The translations under genes were made by a program, and so were the position numbers. A DNA stretch of 64,000 nt, from NCBI RefSeq assembly GCF_017654505.1, contig NC_054541.1, positions 49,811,486 to 49,875,485 of the forward strand, read 5' to 3'. The notes below the pieces were generated by a model. That model did not search any database and had not been told where the DNA came from. It saw nothing but the letters and a program-made list of their open reading frames with translations. The DNA comes from Polyodon spathula. Lineage: Eukaryota > Chordata > Actinopteri > Acipenseriformes > Polyodontidae. Shown here one piece after another: positions 1 through 11,164 of the stretch (position 1 is the first letter of the stretch; each line of letters begins with the position of its first letter).

Positions 1-194
1 ATAGAGCCTGTGGCTCCTAGCGTCAAGCAAAGCTGCGCTGATCTGATCTGCACTTCTACAGTAAACAAGTCCAGAGACACTCAGGGACACCCCTTTAGCA
101 AATTCAAAATTGCAATTGAAAAGCTTTTAATACCACAATCGTGAATTATGAAGCGGAGTTCATCTGCACCAAGCTTCATAGAGCAGCTCATAAA

Positions 195-290
195 TGCGAA
201 GAATAATTAGGTCAGAATGAAATGGGAATGATGAGAAGCACAACTAGGTCAGAATGAAATGGGAATGATGAGAAGAACAATTAGGTTTAG
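195..290. repeat. Two-copy direct repeat
   Basis: A segment of about 45 bp containing 'ggtcagaatgaaatgggaat' occurs twice in a row with few changes. Confidence 0.75.
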
Positions 291-1119
291 CTTTGCCAAC
301 CACTCTGATACAATCACTCTGACAGGTGTAGTGTGCCACTTTATGTTGAAGTGACCCATTGTGTGCCATTGCTTTCTTAGAACAATATGTGCAAATGAAA
401 GTGAATAACCCGCTATGCAGTGACTGTGCTGTGAATTAGGTCAAACAGCTTATATAGACAGGTTACTGGGTTTGTTTTGATTGCTAAGCAGAAGCCTAAT
501 TATGCCCCCTAGTGTTAAATGTGTTCAACTTCATAAAACAATAGTATTAAAACACACAATTAATACAGAGAACATGAACCTATGTTGCATGTAAAGCTTC
601 AAAAACAAACCCTAGGATTACATTTTAACCATGGCACTGCTGAAATTAGAAATGACTAAATAACAAAACAATTGGTGCTTTTTCAAATGTTGCATTGCCA
701 TAGCTAAGATGTATGCACATAAAACAGGCTGAGGACAGTAGGAATTATCTGACCTTCATGCTTCATACTCCAGACTGCCCCCCACCCCCTCAGTGCTGTG
801 CATGTGTTTCAGCCCTTTCACATCACGTATTAAGTTCAGATTACCATGTCTAATGGGTTTGTACATGTCACTACACTACACAACGCATAGACAGCTGGAG
901 TAACAATAATAATACAATGGTTTGTGACAGCAAGAATGCTCTTGCAACTAGCCCATTCCAATCAGGCAAGGATTCTTTTTTTATATATAGAATGTGCAGT
1001 GATTATTTCCAGGGACATGTTGCCGAAGGCTCCCAGTGCAGCTTTGTACATGCGGTCTTGATCTTGGTAAGCTATGGCGTTGGTTCACTGGAGCAGTTCG
1101 TTTTCTGAGGACCCAACGT

Positions 1120-1250
1120 ACCAGTGTTTAAAATGTTTCTCAATGTGTTTCTGATCCAGAGTGACTGGGGCTGTCTGCAGCACTTCAATAGTACCAGTGT
1201 TTAAAATGATTCTCAATGTGTTTCTGATCCAGAGTGACTGGGGCACTTCT
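1120..1250. repeat. Two-copy direct repeat of about 70 bp
   Basis: A block beginning 'accagtgtttaaaatg' and containing 'tttctgatccagagtgactg' occurs twice, immediately downstream of the PARVG stop codon. Confidence 0.8.
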
Positions 1251-1277
1251 ATGACTGTATCATAAATCCTCAGCTCT

Positions 1278-1348
1278 TCAGTTCTTGTATTTTTTAAACA
1301 AGGCATACAGAACACTCAGAGTTGCTTTCACATCCTGGGAAACGATAT
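1278..1348 (-). CDS. PARVG: PARVG last coding exon
   Basis: After the acceptor 'ttttcaatag' the exon reads (D)IVSQDVKATLSVLYALFKK and ends YKN-stop. This is the end of CH2, corresponding to STLRVLYNLF in PARVB. Length 71 bp, entry phase 1. Confidence 0.88.
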
Positions 1349-2040
1349 CTATTGAAAAGAAGAAAAGCAGTTCAGTCAGGAAATGCATGTGATAGATTAT
1401 TTATTAAAAGCAGACTAGACAACACAACTACAATATACAGATTTTACACTTTCGAGGCACCCCTGCACATAAATGAGCTTGCAGAGAAGTGGAGAGGCTG
1501 TCTGTAATGAAGCCAGGGGCAGGGGGCAGGATAGCTGCCCTCCCCGTTACACGAAGCCAAAAAGCAGGTGGAGGCTGGGGAGGAGGAGGAGAACTCTGGT
1601 GCACAGCAAGGACGTAAAGGACTGAGGCAATATTTAAATCCTTTCAGTACCGATCATTGGACATATTGTTTGTCGAGGAACAAATAAGAAACTATCAATT
1701 GAAGATTTTGTCTGATATTGGAAGCACCTAAAATATGCTTGATATTTACGAGATTTGAGTTCCCTGCCATCGTCATTGCTTTGAGGAATCATTACCATAT
1801 TCATCACTTAAAGAAGGGACTGTTCTTTTGCATATTTTAATACAGCACATTTCTATTTTACGTAAAAGATTGCAGGGCAAGACGTAGAACTGTAATTAAA
1901 CCGCTAACTTTTTATATACAGTATATGATGGCGAGGCTTATTTTTTTCCGATCAATAAATCTAGTTAATTAGCTTTTCACCATGTCCTGCAGGGCTACTA
2001 ATGCATACATAGTTTACTGTCAGGGATGTGAAAGTCAGTT
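1349..2040. other. PARVG last intron, proximal part
   Basis: Intron sequence. No gene, RNA or recognisable repeat was identified in it. Confidence 0.4.
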
Positions 2041-2120
2041 CTGCTATCTATCTATCTATCCATCCATCTATATCTATATCTATATCTATATCTATATCTA
2101 GACACACACACACACACACA
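2041..2120. repeat. Compound microsatellite
   Basis: Short runs of tcta/atct and ta-tct units followed by (ac)n. They directly abut the left end of the Tc1-like element. Confidence 0.9.
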
Positions 2121-3708
2121 CAGTACTGTGCAGAAGTTTTGGGCAGGTGTGAAAAAATGCTGTAAAGTAAGAATGCTTTCAAAAATAGACATGTTAATAG
2201 ATTATATTTATCAATTAACTAAATGCAAAGTAAGTGAACAGAAGAAAAATCTACATCAAATTCATATTTGGTGTGACCACCCTTTGCCTTCAAAACAGCA
2301 TCAATTCTTCTAGGTACACTTGCACAAAGTCAGGGATTTTGTAGGCATATAGTCAGGTGTATGATTAAACAATTATACCAAACAGGTGTTAATGATCATC
2401 AATTCAATATATAGGTTGAAACACAATCATTAACTGAAACAGAAACAGCTGTGTAGGAGGAATAAAACTGGGTGAGGAACAGCCAAACTCAGCTAACAAA
2501 GTGAGGTTGCTGAAGGCAGTTTACTGTCAAAAGTCATACACCATGGCAACACTGAGCACAGCAACAAGACACAAGGTAGTTATACTGCATCAGCAAGATC
2601 TCTCCCAGGCAGAAATTTCAAGGCAGACAGGGGTTTCCAGATGTGCTGTCCAAGCTCTTTTGAAGAAGCACAAAGAAACGGGCAACGCTGAGGACCGTAG
2701 ACGCAGTGGTCGGCCAAGGAAACTTACTGCAGCAGATGAAAAACACATCATGCTTACTTCCCTTCACAATCGGAAGATGTCCAGCAATGCCATCAGCTTG
2801 GAATTGGCAGAAAACAGTGGGATCCTGGTACACCCATCTACTGTCCGGAGAAGTCTGGTCAGAAGTGGCCTTCATGGAAGACTTGCGGCCAAAAAGCCAT
2901 ACCTCCAATGTGGAAACAAGCCCAAGCGACTCAACTATGCACGAACGCACAGGAAGTGGGGTGCAGAAAAATGGCAGCAGGTGCTCTGGACTGATGAGTC
3001 AAAATTTGAAATATTTGGCTGTAGCAGAAGGCAGTTTGTTCGCCGAAGGGCTGGAGAACGGTACACAAATGAGTTTCTGCAAGCAACACTGAAATATGGT
3101 GGAGGTTCCTTGCAAGTTTGGGGCTGCACTTCTGCAAATGGAGTTGGGGATTTGGTCAGAATTAATGGTCTCCTCAATGCTGAGAAGTACAGGCAGATAC
3201 TTATCCATCATGCAATATCATCAGGGAGGCATCTGATTGGCTCCAAATTTATTCTGCAGCATGACAATGACCCCAAACATACAGCGAAAGTCATTAAGAA
3301 CTATCTTCAGTGTAAAGAAGAACAAGGAGTCCTGGAAGTGATGGTATGGCCCCCACAGAGGCCTGATCTCAATATCATCGAGTCTGTTTGGGATTACATG
3401 AAGAGAGAGAAGCAACTGAGGCTGCCTAAATCCACAGAAGAACTGTGGTTAGTTCTCCAAGATGTTTGGGCCAACCTACCTGCCAAGTTCCTTCAAAAAC
3501 TGTGTACAAGTGTACCTAGAAGAATTGATGCTGTTTTGAAGACAAAGGGTGGTCACACCAAATATTGATTTGATGTAGATTTTTATTCTGTTCACTCACT
3601 TTGCATTTTGTTAACTGATAAATATAAACTATTAACATGTCTATTTTTTAAAGCATTTTTTCTTTACAACATTTTTTCACACCTGCCTAAAACTTTTGCA
3701 CAATACTG
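2121..3708 (+). mobile_element. Tc1-like DNA transposon, apparently complete
   Basis: The ends are inverted repeats of about 165 bp. The left begins CAGTACTGTGCAGAAGTTTT; the right, read in reverse complement, begins CAGTATTGTGCAAAAGTTTT. Between them lies one uninterrupted transposase frame. TA follows the right end; the left end abuts a CA repeat, so the expected TA duplication is not visible there. The element sits in the last PARVG intron in the opposite orientation to the gene. Confidence 0.9.
2543..3568 (+). CDS. Tc1/mariner transposase (DD34E)
   Basis: Predicted 341-aa enzyme that cuts the element at its inverted repeats and inserts it at TA. The N-terminal half has paired helix-turn-helix features (MATLSTATRHKVVILHQQ start, RRRSGRPRK GRPR-type motif near residue 60). 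The catalytic triad is present: D in WTDESKFEIF, D in QHDNDPKHTA, and E in PDLNIIESVWDYMK. The C-terminus TKGGHTKY is typical of fish Tc1 transposases. I chose the ATG at 2543 because MATLS is the usual start; the frame extends upstream only to a GTG. No stop or frameshift is seen, so the enzyme could be functional. Confidence 0.92.
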   Translation: MATLSTATRHKVVILHQQDLSQAEISRQTGVSRCAVQALLKKHKETGNAEDRRRSGRPRKLTAADEKHIMLTSLHNRKMSSNAISLELAENSGILVHPSTVRRSLVRSGLHGRLAAKKPYLQCGNKPKRLNYARTHRKWGAEKWQQVLWTDESKFEIFGCSRRQFVRRRAGERYTNEFLQATLKYGGGSLQVWGCTSANGVGDLVRINGLLNAEKYRQILIHHAISSGRHLIGSKFILQHDNDPKHTAKVIKNYLQCKEEQGVLEVMVWPPQRPDLNIIESVWDYMKREKQLRLPKSTEELWLVLQDVWANLPAKFLQKLCTSVPRRIDAVLKTKGGHTKY

Positions 3709-3779
3709 TATATAACGTACATAAATAATAATACAAAAATACATGAATAAAAACATCCAGATTGAACCATATGCTATAC

Positions 3780-3852
3780 CTTCAGGTGACATGGGATGCT
3801 GCAGCAGCCCCTGATCCTTTAACAGCTCCAGCGCTAGAGACACATTCTGGAG
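3780..3852 (-). CDS. PARVG: PARVG penultimate exon (CH2)
   Basis: Acceptor 'tttccacag', donor 'GTATAG'. The 73-bp exon reads LQNVSLALELLKDQGLLQHP and then MSPE. It corresponds to the 73-bp PARVB exon at 22859-22931, with identical phases. Confidence 0.9.
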
Positions 3853-3930
3853 CTGTGGAAATGAACCGTCCATGTGTTAAAACGTTCTGCTGACTCTTTA
3901 AACCACACACAGGGTAGCAACCGGGCACAT

Positions 3931-4505
3931 TATTGGAGCCTGGGTCTCTACTGATATGGGAATGGGGTTGACACTGGAGCCTTGGTCTCTACTAATATGG
4001 GAATGGGGTAGACACTGGAGCCTTGGTCTCTACTAATATGGGAATGGGGTTGACACTGGAGCCTGGGTCTCTACTAATATGGGAATGGGGTTGACACTGG
4101 AGCCTGGGTCTCTACTAATATGGGAATGGGGTTGACACTGGAGCCTGGGTATCTACTAATATGGGAATGGGGTTGACACTGGAGCCTTGGTCTCTACTAA
4201 TATGGGAATGGGGTTGACACTGGAGCTTGGGTATCTACTAATATGGGAATGGGATTGACACTGGAGCCTTGGTCTCTACTAATATGGGAATGGGGTAGAC
4301 ACTGGAGCCTGGGTCTCTACTAAAATGGGAATGGGGTAGACACTGGAGCCTGGGTTTCTACTAATATGGGAATGGGGTAGACACTGGAGCCTGGGTTTCT
4401 ACTAATATGGGAATGGGGTAGACACTGGAGCCTGGGTATCTACTAATATGGGAATGGGGTAGACACTGGAGCTTGGGTATCTACTAATATGGGAAGGGGG
4501 TTGAA
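3931..4505. repeat. Minisatellite, 41-bp unit, about 14 copies
   Basis: Units contain 'gacactggagcctgggtctc' and 'tactaatatgggaatgggg'. It lies in the PARVG intron, about 50 bp downstream of the donor of exon 4554-4655. Confidence 0.95.
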
Positions 4506-4553
4506 ATTGGTTTTCCGTTGCAGTCAGCGCAAACTATTTTATGATTCCTTTAC

Positions 4554-4655
4554 CATTTCTGCGGTGGTGGTTGGACGGAAACAGAACTTGTTGAGATGAA
4601 CAAAATAGCCGTTCAGCTGCCCGATCAGTAAAATCAGAATCACACCATCAGAAAA
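4554..4655 (-). CDS. PARVG: PARVG CH2 exon
   Basis: Acceptor 'ctctccaccag', donor GTAAAG. The 102-bp exon reads FSDGVILILLIGQLNGYFVH and continues LNKFCFRPTTTAEM. It equals the 102-bp PARVB exon with FADGVYLVLLMGLLEDYFVP. ILLIGQL is the gamma-parvin form. Confidence 0.92.
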
Positions 4656-4718
4656 CTGGTGGAGAGGGGAAGAACAGATGTTAGTGGTGGATAGTAAAAA
4701 AAATTTTGAGTAGAAGTG

Positions 4719-4720
<2 letters not shown>

Positions 4721-4800
<80 letters not shown>
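4721..4800. repeat. (TA)n(AC)n microsatellite
   Basis: A TA run of about 50 bp followed by an AC run. It flanks the fold-back Tc1 element on its left; a second TA run flanks it on the right. Confidence 0.97.
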
Positions 4801-4804
<4 letters not shown>

Positions 4805-5104
4805 TCTGGAAAAAATTAAGAGACCACTGCAAAATTATCAGTTTCTCTGGTTTTACTATTTATAGGTATGTGTTTGGGTAAAATGAACATTTTTGTTTTA
4901 TTCTATAAACTACTGACAACATTTCTCCCAAATTCCAAATAAAAATATTGTCATTTAGAGCATTTATTTGCAGAAAATGACAACTGGTCAAAATAACAAA
5001 AAAGATTAAGTGTTGGCAGACCTCGAATAATGCAAAGAAAATAAGTTCAGATTCATTTTTAAACAACACAATACTAATGTTTTAACTTAGGAAGAGTTCA
5101 GAAA

Positions 5105-5500
5105 TCAATATTTGGTGGAATAACCCTGATTTTCAATCACAGCTTTCATGCGTCTTGGCATGCTCTCCACCAGTCTTTCACATTGATGTTGGGTGACTTT
5201 ATGCCACTCCTGGCGCAAAAATTCAAGCAGCTCGGCTTTGTTTGATGACTTGTGACCATCCATCTTCCTCTTGATCACATTCCAGAGGTTTTCAATGGGA
5301 GCAGAAGGAAGCGAGTTTTCTTCCAGGACAACCTTGTACTTGGCTTGATTCATGCATCCTTCACAAAGACAAATCTGCCCGATTCCAACCTTGCTGAAGC
5401 ACCCCCAGATCATCACCGATCCTCCACCACATTTCACAGTGGGTGCGAGACACTGTGGCTTGTAGGCCTCTCCAGGTCTCTGTCTAACCATTAGACGACC
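5105..5500 (-). pseudogene. Tc1 transposase fragment, left arm
   Basis: The minus-strand frame carries the DESNFQL region, MIWGCFSKVGIGQI and the C-terminal RKMDGHKSSNKAELLEFLRQ, ending in STKY. The segment with the second catalytic Asp is deleted and the N-terminal DNA-binding half is absent. Confidence 0.8.
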
Positions 5501-5609
5501 AGGTGTTGGGCAAAGCTGAAAATTGGACTCATCTGGGGGTGCTTCAGCAAGGCTGGAATCGGGCAGATTTGTCTTTGTGAAGGACGCATGAATCAAGCCA
5601 AGTACAAGG

Positions 5610-5966
5610 TTGTCCTGGAAGAAAACTTGCTTCCTTCTGTTCTTCAACTCTGGGGATTGGTTTTTCCAGCAGGACAATGCTCCATGCCACACAGCCAGGT
5701 CAATCAAGGTGTGGATGGAGGACCACCAGATCAAGACCCTGTCACGGCCAGCCCAATCTCCAGACCTGAACCCCATTGAAAAGCTCTGGAATGTGATCAA
5801 GAGGAAGATGGATGGTCACAAGTCATCAAACAAAGCGAAGCTGCTTGAATTTTTGCGCCAGGAGTGGCATAAAGTCACCCAACATCAATGTGAAAGACTG
5901 GTGGAGAGCATGCCAAGACGCATGAAAGCTATGCTTGAAAATCAGGGTTATTCCACCAAATATTGA
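5610..5966 (+). pseudogene. Tc1 transposase fragment, right arm
   Basis: The plus-strand frame carries the second catalytic Asp (FFQQDNAPCHTARS) and the Glu (SPDLNPIEKLWNVIKRKM), then the C-terminus. It lacks the DNA-binding domain and first Asp. It is the inverted partner of the left-arm fragment. Confidence 0.85.
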
Positions 5967-6267
5967 TTTCTGAACTCTTCCTAAGTTAATACATTAGTAT
6001 TGTGTTGTTTAAAAATGAATCTGAACTTATTTTCTTTGCATTATTCGAGGTCTGACAACACTGCATCTTTTTTGTTATTTTGACCAGTTGTCATTTTCTG
6101 CAAATAAATGCTCTAAATGACAATATTTTTATTTGGAATTTGGGAGAAATGTTGTCAGTAGTTTATAGAATAAAACAAAAATGTTCATTTTACCCAAACA
6201 CTTACCTATAAATAGTAAAACCAGAGAAACTGATAATTTTGCAGTGGTCTCTTAATTTTTTCCAGAG

Positions 6268-6270
<3 letters not shown>

Positions 6271-6327
<57 letters not shown>

Positions 6328-6340
6328 TACCTATCTATCT
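6271..6340. repeat. (TA)n microsatellite
   Basis: An alternating TA run of over 50 bp at the right end of the fold-back Tc1, followed by a short ctat run. Confidence 0.97.
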
Positions 6341-6642
6341 ATACGTCCTTTCGGAACTGTACATGGTAGACATTGGGGCCCTGAACTTTACACTGATTCT
6401 AAGAACCATTGCAACCATGCCATAAACAACATCCAACTATTAAAAAGGGGAAGTCACTTTAAACAAAAATGTGATTTACTGGATTTCCCTTAGCTGGGAA
6501 CAAGCCTTTCTCCTGGAACACTGGCTGGCTAGAGCATAGCGAGTATCACAGCTCCCCCTACAGCAGCACCACACTGCGCTGTCCATGCGAATAGTGTACT
6601 CTAAGCAGGAACCTTGGAGCATAATGGAGAGTGCACACCAAC

Positions 6643-6711
6643 CTGGCTGTCCATGCTACTCACTGATAAACCCAGGTTGGACAGGTTCTTGTTCACAAAG
6701 TGCAAAATGGC
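6643..6711 (-). CDS. PARVG: PARVG CH2 first exon
   Basis: The 69-bp exon reads AILHFVNKNLSNLGLSVSSM then DSQ, matching SLITFVNKHLNKLNLEVTEL of PARVB in length and phase. On the minus strand its acceptor is a run of about 25 T ending in AAG. The donor is GTTGGT. Confidence 0.9.
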
Positions 6712-6745
<34 letters not shown>

Positions 6746-6861
6746 AACAAAAAGAAGAAAGGAGGAGTCAGACAAGTCAACCGATCAATCCTGCTGTCTG
6801 CTGTGAAAGTTTTGTGATTTAAACGAGGCATTACAAAGCACGCTGTGCCCTGCTCCAGTAC

Positions 6862-6917
6862 CTGCTTCACTGCGCTCACTTTCTGTAGTCCCAGTTTCAG
6901 CAGCTCATCCATAGGAT
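6862..6917 (-). CDS. PARVG: PARVG inter-CH linker exon
   Basis: Acceptor 'ttacaatcag', donor GTACTG. The 56-bp exon reads PMDELLKLGLQKVSAVKQ, the counterpart of DAFDTLLDHAPDKLSVVKK. The phases (1 in, 0 out) fit the neighbouring exons. Confidence 0.85.
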
Positions 6918-6954
6918 CTGATTGTAAGTAAATACAAAGAGAGTGTCACTGATG

Positions 6955-7320
6955 TGGAAGCGACAGCGAGTGGGAAAAGTACAGGCGTGGAAAAGTACAG
7001 AGCAGTTTAGAAGCAGAAAGGAGAAATTGCATCTTGAATTGCTTTAATCAGAAAACAGAGGACACTGGGGAAACACAGCAGCAGCTCAAAGTCAAACAGC
7101 CGCGTGCGTTTTTCTGATAACAAACAAGCTGAAACTCAGAGCAGCTGATTCAAATTCAGGGCCATTTTGAGACACGGGCGAGGGGAGGAGCCAACAACAC
7201 AGCAGAACAACGCAGTTAAACGAGGCAGTCTTCCCAGCGACAGCGAGTGGAAGCGACAGTGAGTGGGAGAAGTACAGGCGTGGAAAAGTACAGAGCAGTT
7301 TAGAAGCAGGTTGAAAGCAG
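6955..7320 (+). repeat. Direct repeat within the LINE 5' UTR
   Basis: A block with 'gaagcgacagcgagtggg' and 'aagtacaggcgtggaaaagt' appears at about 6957-7020 and again at about 7250-7320. Duplicated 5' UTR units are common promoter-bearing modules in LINEs; promoter function here is inference. Confidence 0.7.
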
Positions 7321-7365
7321 GTTGACGGCTGCAGAAGAAACTAAACTTAAAAAAAAACCCTCAAC

Positions 7366-8274
7366 ATGGTCTTCAAGCCAGTAATCTGTGACACCTGCTT
7401 GATGTGGGAAATCCGAGAAAACCCAGCGGAGCTAAACCAAGTGTGCGTAAAGTGCCGCACGATCCAGGATTTGCATAAACTAGTAAGTGTGCTAGAAATG
7501 GAGCTGGAAGAAGTGAGACAGCAACAGGATCTTGAAGAACTGGCACACCCACAATTCATGGAAGTCTGCATCACCCTTAACAGACTGAAAGCCACCAGGG
7601 AGATAGAAGGTCAGAACAGCTGGGTTCAGGTAGGCAGAAGCAGGGAAAAAAAGAAACTTCGTCAAACACAACCACCAGAAATCAAAACAACCAACAAATT
7701 TGAGTCACTTCAGAATTTTGATGAGCAGAACCAACAACAAGAGAATGAAAGGAACAACATCCAGGACCCCATTGACAGTGGTGACCAGACAGCAAAAAGA
7801 AGGGAGGTCATGATTGTTGGGGACTCCATATTGAGAAACACAGCAAGTTCAATTCGCAGTTTGGACCCCCTTACTACAACAGTGTGCTGCCTTCCGGGAG
7901 CCTCGGTCAAGCACATCACTGAGAACGTGGACAGGCTCCTAGAACGAACAGGAGACGACCCGGTAGTAGTCGTCCACATCGGTACAAACAACATTGGAAG
8001 AGACAGACCAAAATCCCTGCAAAACAAATTCAGAGAGCTAGGAAGGAAATTAAAAGAGAAAACCAAAACTGTGGTATTTTCTGGTATACTACCAGCACCT
8101 TGCAAAGGACCATATGGACAGCTGGAAATAATTAATCAAAACGCATGGCTGAAGACGTGGTGCACACGGGAAGGCTTCACCTATCTTGATCATTGGACCA
8201 CATTCTACAACGAGGACTATCTGTATAGACGGGATGGACTGCATTTAAATAACAAGGGAACTAGTCTACTCTGA
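7366..8274 (+). pseudogene. LINE ORF1 with SGNH/GDSL-type esterase domain
   Basis: The frame opens MVFKPVICDTCLMWEIRENP, with a CxxC...CxxC zinc-binding pattern near the N-terminus (CDTC, CVKC) and a short coiled-coil segment. It continues into an SGNH hydrolase-like region: GDSILRNT (nucleophile Ser), HIGTNNIG (oxyanion Asn) and DGLHLN (Asp-His pair). This is a known domain of CR1-type ORF1 proteins. The frame ends at TGA in LL-stop-EKILEQVQKHLN. The same frame then runs to a natural-looking TAG at 8311, so the TGA is probably a nonsense mutation removing the last residues. Confidence 0.8.
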
Positions 8275-8404
8275 GAAAAGATCCTCGAGCAGGTTCAGAA
8301 GCATTTAAACTAGAAAGGAAGGGGGGAGAAATCAACAAAAAAAAAAAAAAAACAGAAAGGAGACCACATCAAAACAAGAACAACAACTCAGGTAAGACAA
8401 CCAT

Positions 8405-11164
8405 TAAATATATTTATCTAAATGCTAGAAGTATCAGAAACAAAATTCTAGAACTTGAAGCTACTGCACTAACAGGTAACTATGATGTGATAGGTGTTAC
8501 AGAAACGTGGTTGTCTGAGAGTGATGGGGACGAATATAATATTTGTGGGTATACACTGTATAGGAAAGACAGGCAGGACAGAAGAGGTGGAGGGGTAGCG
8601 CTATACATAAGAAACAGTCTTGAAGCCCAGGTGTTAAACCTGGACAAAGAAAATAAAACCGAATCAATATGGGTCAGAATAACGGACAAAAATTCAAAAG
8701 GGCATAATAATAGGAGCATGCTATAGACCGCCAGATTCAGACGGTGAGCACAATAATCTGTTATACAATGACATTAGAAATGCGTGTAGCAAAGGAGAAG
8801 CCATACTAATGAGGGATTTCAACTTCCCCCAAATAAAATGGGAAAACCCGGTGGGTAGCACGAAGGATGAAATAGAAATGGTGGAAATGACAAATGACTG
8901 CTTCCTAACACAATTTGTCAAGGCACCGACTAGAGGGGAGGCATGCCTTGATTTAGTCTTTTCAAATAACGAAGACAGAATAACTAAAACAGAGGTCAGA
9001 GAACCACTGGCAAACTCAGACCACAACATGGTCTCATTTGAAGTGTTTTTTAAAACCCCAAAAGTAATGACTAAAGCTAAGGTTTACAATTTTAGAAAAG
9101 CAAACTATGAAGGTATGAAACAGAGACTAACAGAAGTAGATTGGAGTAAAATAGAGAAAACACCCACAGAAGAAGGATGGTTGTTCTTCAAAAATGTAGT
9201 ACTAGAGGCGCAAAACAATTATATCCCTAAAGTAGACAAATCTAAATGTAAAACTAAATTGCCAAAATGGTTTAATAGATCAATTAAAAAAAATATTCAG
9301 CGAAAAAAGGCACTTTACAGAGCATTAAAAAAGGACCAAAAAGAAAGTACGCAGAAAGAGGGCACAGAGCTGCAAACGCAAGTCAAAAAGGAAGTTAGAA
9401 AGGCCAAGAGAGAAATAGAAATGAACATTGCTAAGGGAGCTAAAACCAATTCCAAAATGTTTTTCCAATATTACAACAGCAAGCGAACATTCAAAGAGGA
9501 CATTAAATGTTTAAGAGATACAAATGGCAAAATCGTAGATGAAGAAAAAAAATAGCAAATATATTAAATGATTACTTTCACAAGTTTTTACAAAGGAAGA
9601 TACTGACAACATGCTCCACATGTCATCCAGTTCCTATCCAGTTTTAAATAACTTTAGCATAACTGAGGCAGAAGTGTTAAAGGGACTAGGAGCTTTTAAA
9701 ATAAACAAATTCCCTGGGCCGGATGAGATCCTCCCAGTAGTACTCAAAGAAATGAAAGAAGTTATTTACAAACCGCTAACCAAGATCATGCAGCAGTCTC
9801 TTGACACAGGGGTGGTACCGACAGACTGGAAAATTGCAAACGTAATACCGATCCACAAAAAGGGAAACAAAACTGAACCAGGTAACTACAGACCAGTAAG
9901 CCTGACTTCTATTATATGCAAACTTATGGAAACTATAATAAGAGCCAAAATGGAAAATTACCTATATGGTAACAGGGTCCTGGGAGACAGTCAACATGGT
10001 TTTAGGAAAGGGAGATCGTGTCTAACTAACTTGCTTGATTTTTTTGAGGATGCAACATCGATAATGGATAATTGCAAAGCATATGACATGGTTTATTTAG
10101 ATTTCCAGAAAGCTTTTGACAAAGTCCTGCACAAAAGATTAATTCTCAAACTGAACGCAGTTGGGATTCAAGGAAACGCATGTACATGGATTAGGGAGTG
10201 GTTAACATGTAGAAAACAGAAAGTACTGATTAGAGGAAAAACCTCAGAATGGAGTGTGGTAACCAGCGGTGTACCACAGGGATCAGTATTAGGTCCTCTG
10301 CTATTCCTAATCTACATTAATGATTTAGATTCTGGTATAGTAAGCAAACTTGTTAAATTTGCAGACGACACAAAAGTAGGAGGAGTGGCAAACACTGTTG
10401 CAGCAGCAAAGGTCATTCAAAATGATCTAGACAAGATTCAGAACTGGGCAGACACATGGCAAATGACATATAATAGAGAAAAGTGTAAGGTACTGCACGC
10501 AGGAAATAAAAATGTACATTATAAATATCATATGGGAGATACTGAAATTGGAGAAGGAATCTATGAAAAAGACCTAGGAGTTTTTGTTGACTCAGAAATG
10601 TCTTCATCTAGACAATGTGGGGAAGCTATAAAAAAGGCTAACAAGATGCTCGGATACATTGTGAAAAGTGTTGAATTTAAATCAAGGGAAGTAATGTTAA
10701 AACTGTACAATGCACTAGTAAGACCTCATCTTGAATATTGTGTGCAGTTCTGGTCACCTCGCTATAAAAAAGATATTGCTGCTCTAGAAAGAGTGCAAAG
10801 AAGAGTGACCAGAATTATTCCGGGCTTAAAAGGCATGTCATATGCAGACAGGCTAAAAGAATTGAATCTGTTCAGTCTTGAACAAAGAAGACTACGTGGC
10901 GATCTAATTCAAGCATTCAAAATTCTAAAAGGTATTGACAGTGTCGACCCAAGGGACTTTTTCAGCCTGAAAAAAGAAACAAGGACCAGGGGTCACAAAT
11001 AGAGTTTAGACAAAGGGGCATTCAGAACAGAAAATAGGAGACACTTTTTTACACAGAGAATTGTGAGGGTCTGGAATCAACTCCCCAGTAATGTTGTTGA
11101 AGCTGACACCCTGGGATCCTTCAAGAAGCTGCTTGATCAGATTTTGGGATCAATAAGCTACTAA
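8405..11164 (+). pseudogene. LINE ORF2 endonuclease/reverse transcriptase, broken
   Basis: The first part has APE-type endonuclease motifs: NARSIRNK, GVTETWLSES, GGGVALYI, DFNFPQIKW (an Arg replaces the usual Gly before it) and SDHNMVSF. The reverse transcriptase follows with NYRPVSLTS, HGFRKGRSC, YLDFQKAFDKV, SGVPQGSVLGPLLFLIYIND and the catalytic FADDTKV, then the usual C-terminal region. Breaks: a frameshift near 8705, frameshifts near 9550 and 9590 around an A-run, and an in-frame TAG at about 11000 before SLDKGAFRTENRRHFF. The original stop is TAA at 11162-11164. Confidence 0.9.

Larger units (their letters stand above)
1..1277. other. 3' flank / probable 3' UTR of PARVG
   Basis: No coding gene is seen. 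This stretch lies downstream of the PARVG stop codon on the minus strand, so its right part is probably the 3' UTR. It contains two small duplications (listed separately). No convincing minus-strand AATAAA signal was found before the window edge. Confidence 0.4.
4801..6270. mobile_element. Palindromic (fold-back) Tc1-like element
   Basis: Both ends are the same Tc1 end in opposite orientation: left CAGTTCTGGAAAAAATTAAG, right in reverse complement CAGCTCTGGAAAAAATTAAG. The inversion extends far beyond a normal TIR. About 4801-5411 is the reverse complement of about 5535-6270, except that the right arm holds some 134 bp (about 5640-5773) missing from the left arm. The loop is about 120 bp. Both arms encode the transposase C-terminus (ending NQGYSTKY) facing outward, so no complete transposase exists and the copy must be non-autonomous. 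Confidence 0.88.

Noticed and set aside
2501..2542. Upstream extension of the Tc1 transposase to a GTG
   Set aside because: Family members start at MATLS-like ATG; GTG starts are not expected in animals.
4539..4832. 97-codon minus frame with Cys/Val and Ile/Tyr runs
   Set aside because: Only its middle part is a real PARVG exon; the runs are translated CA and TA microsatellites.
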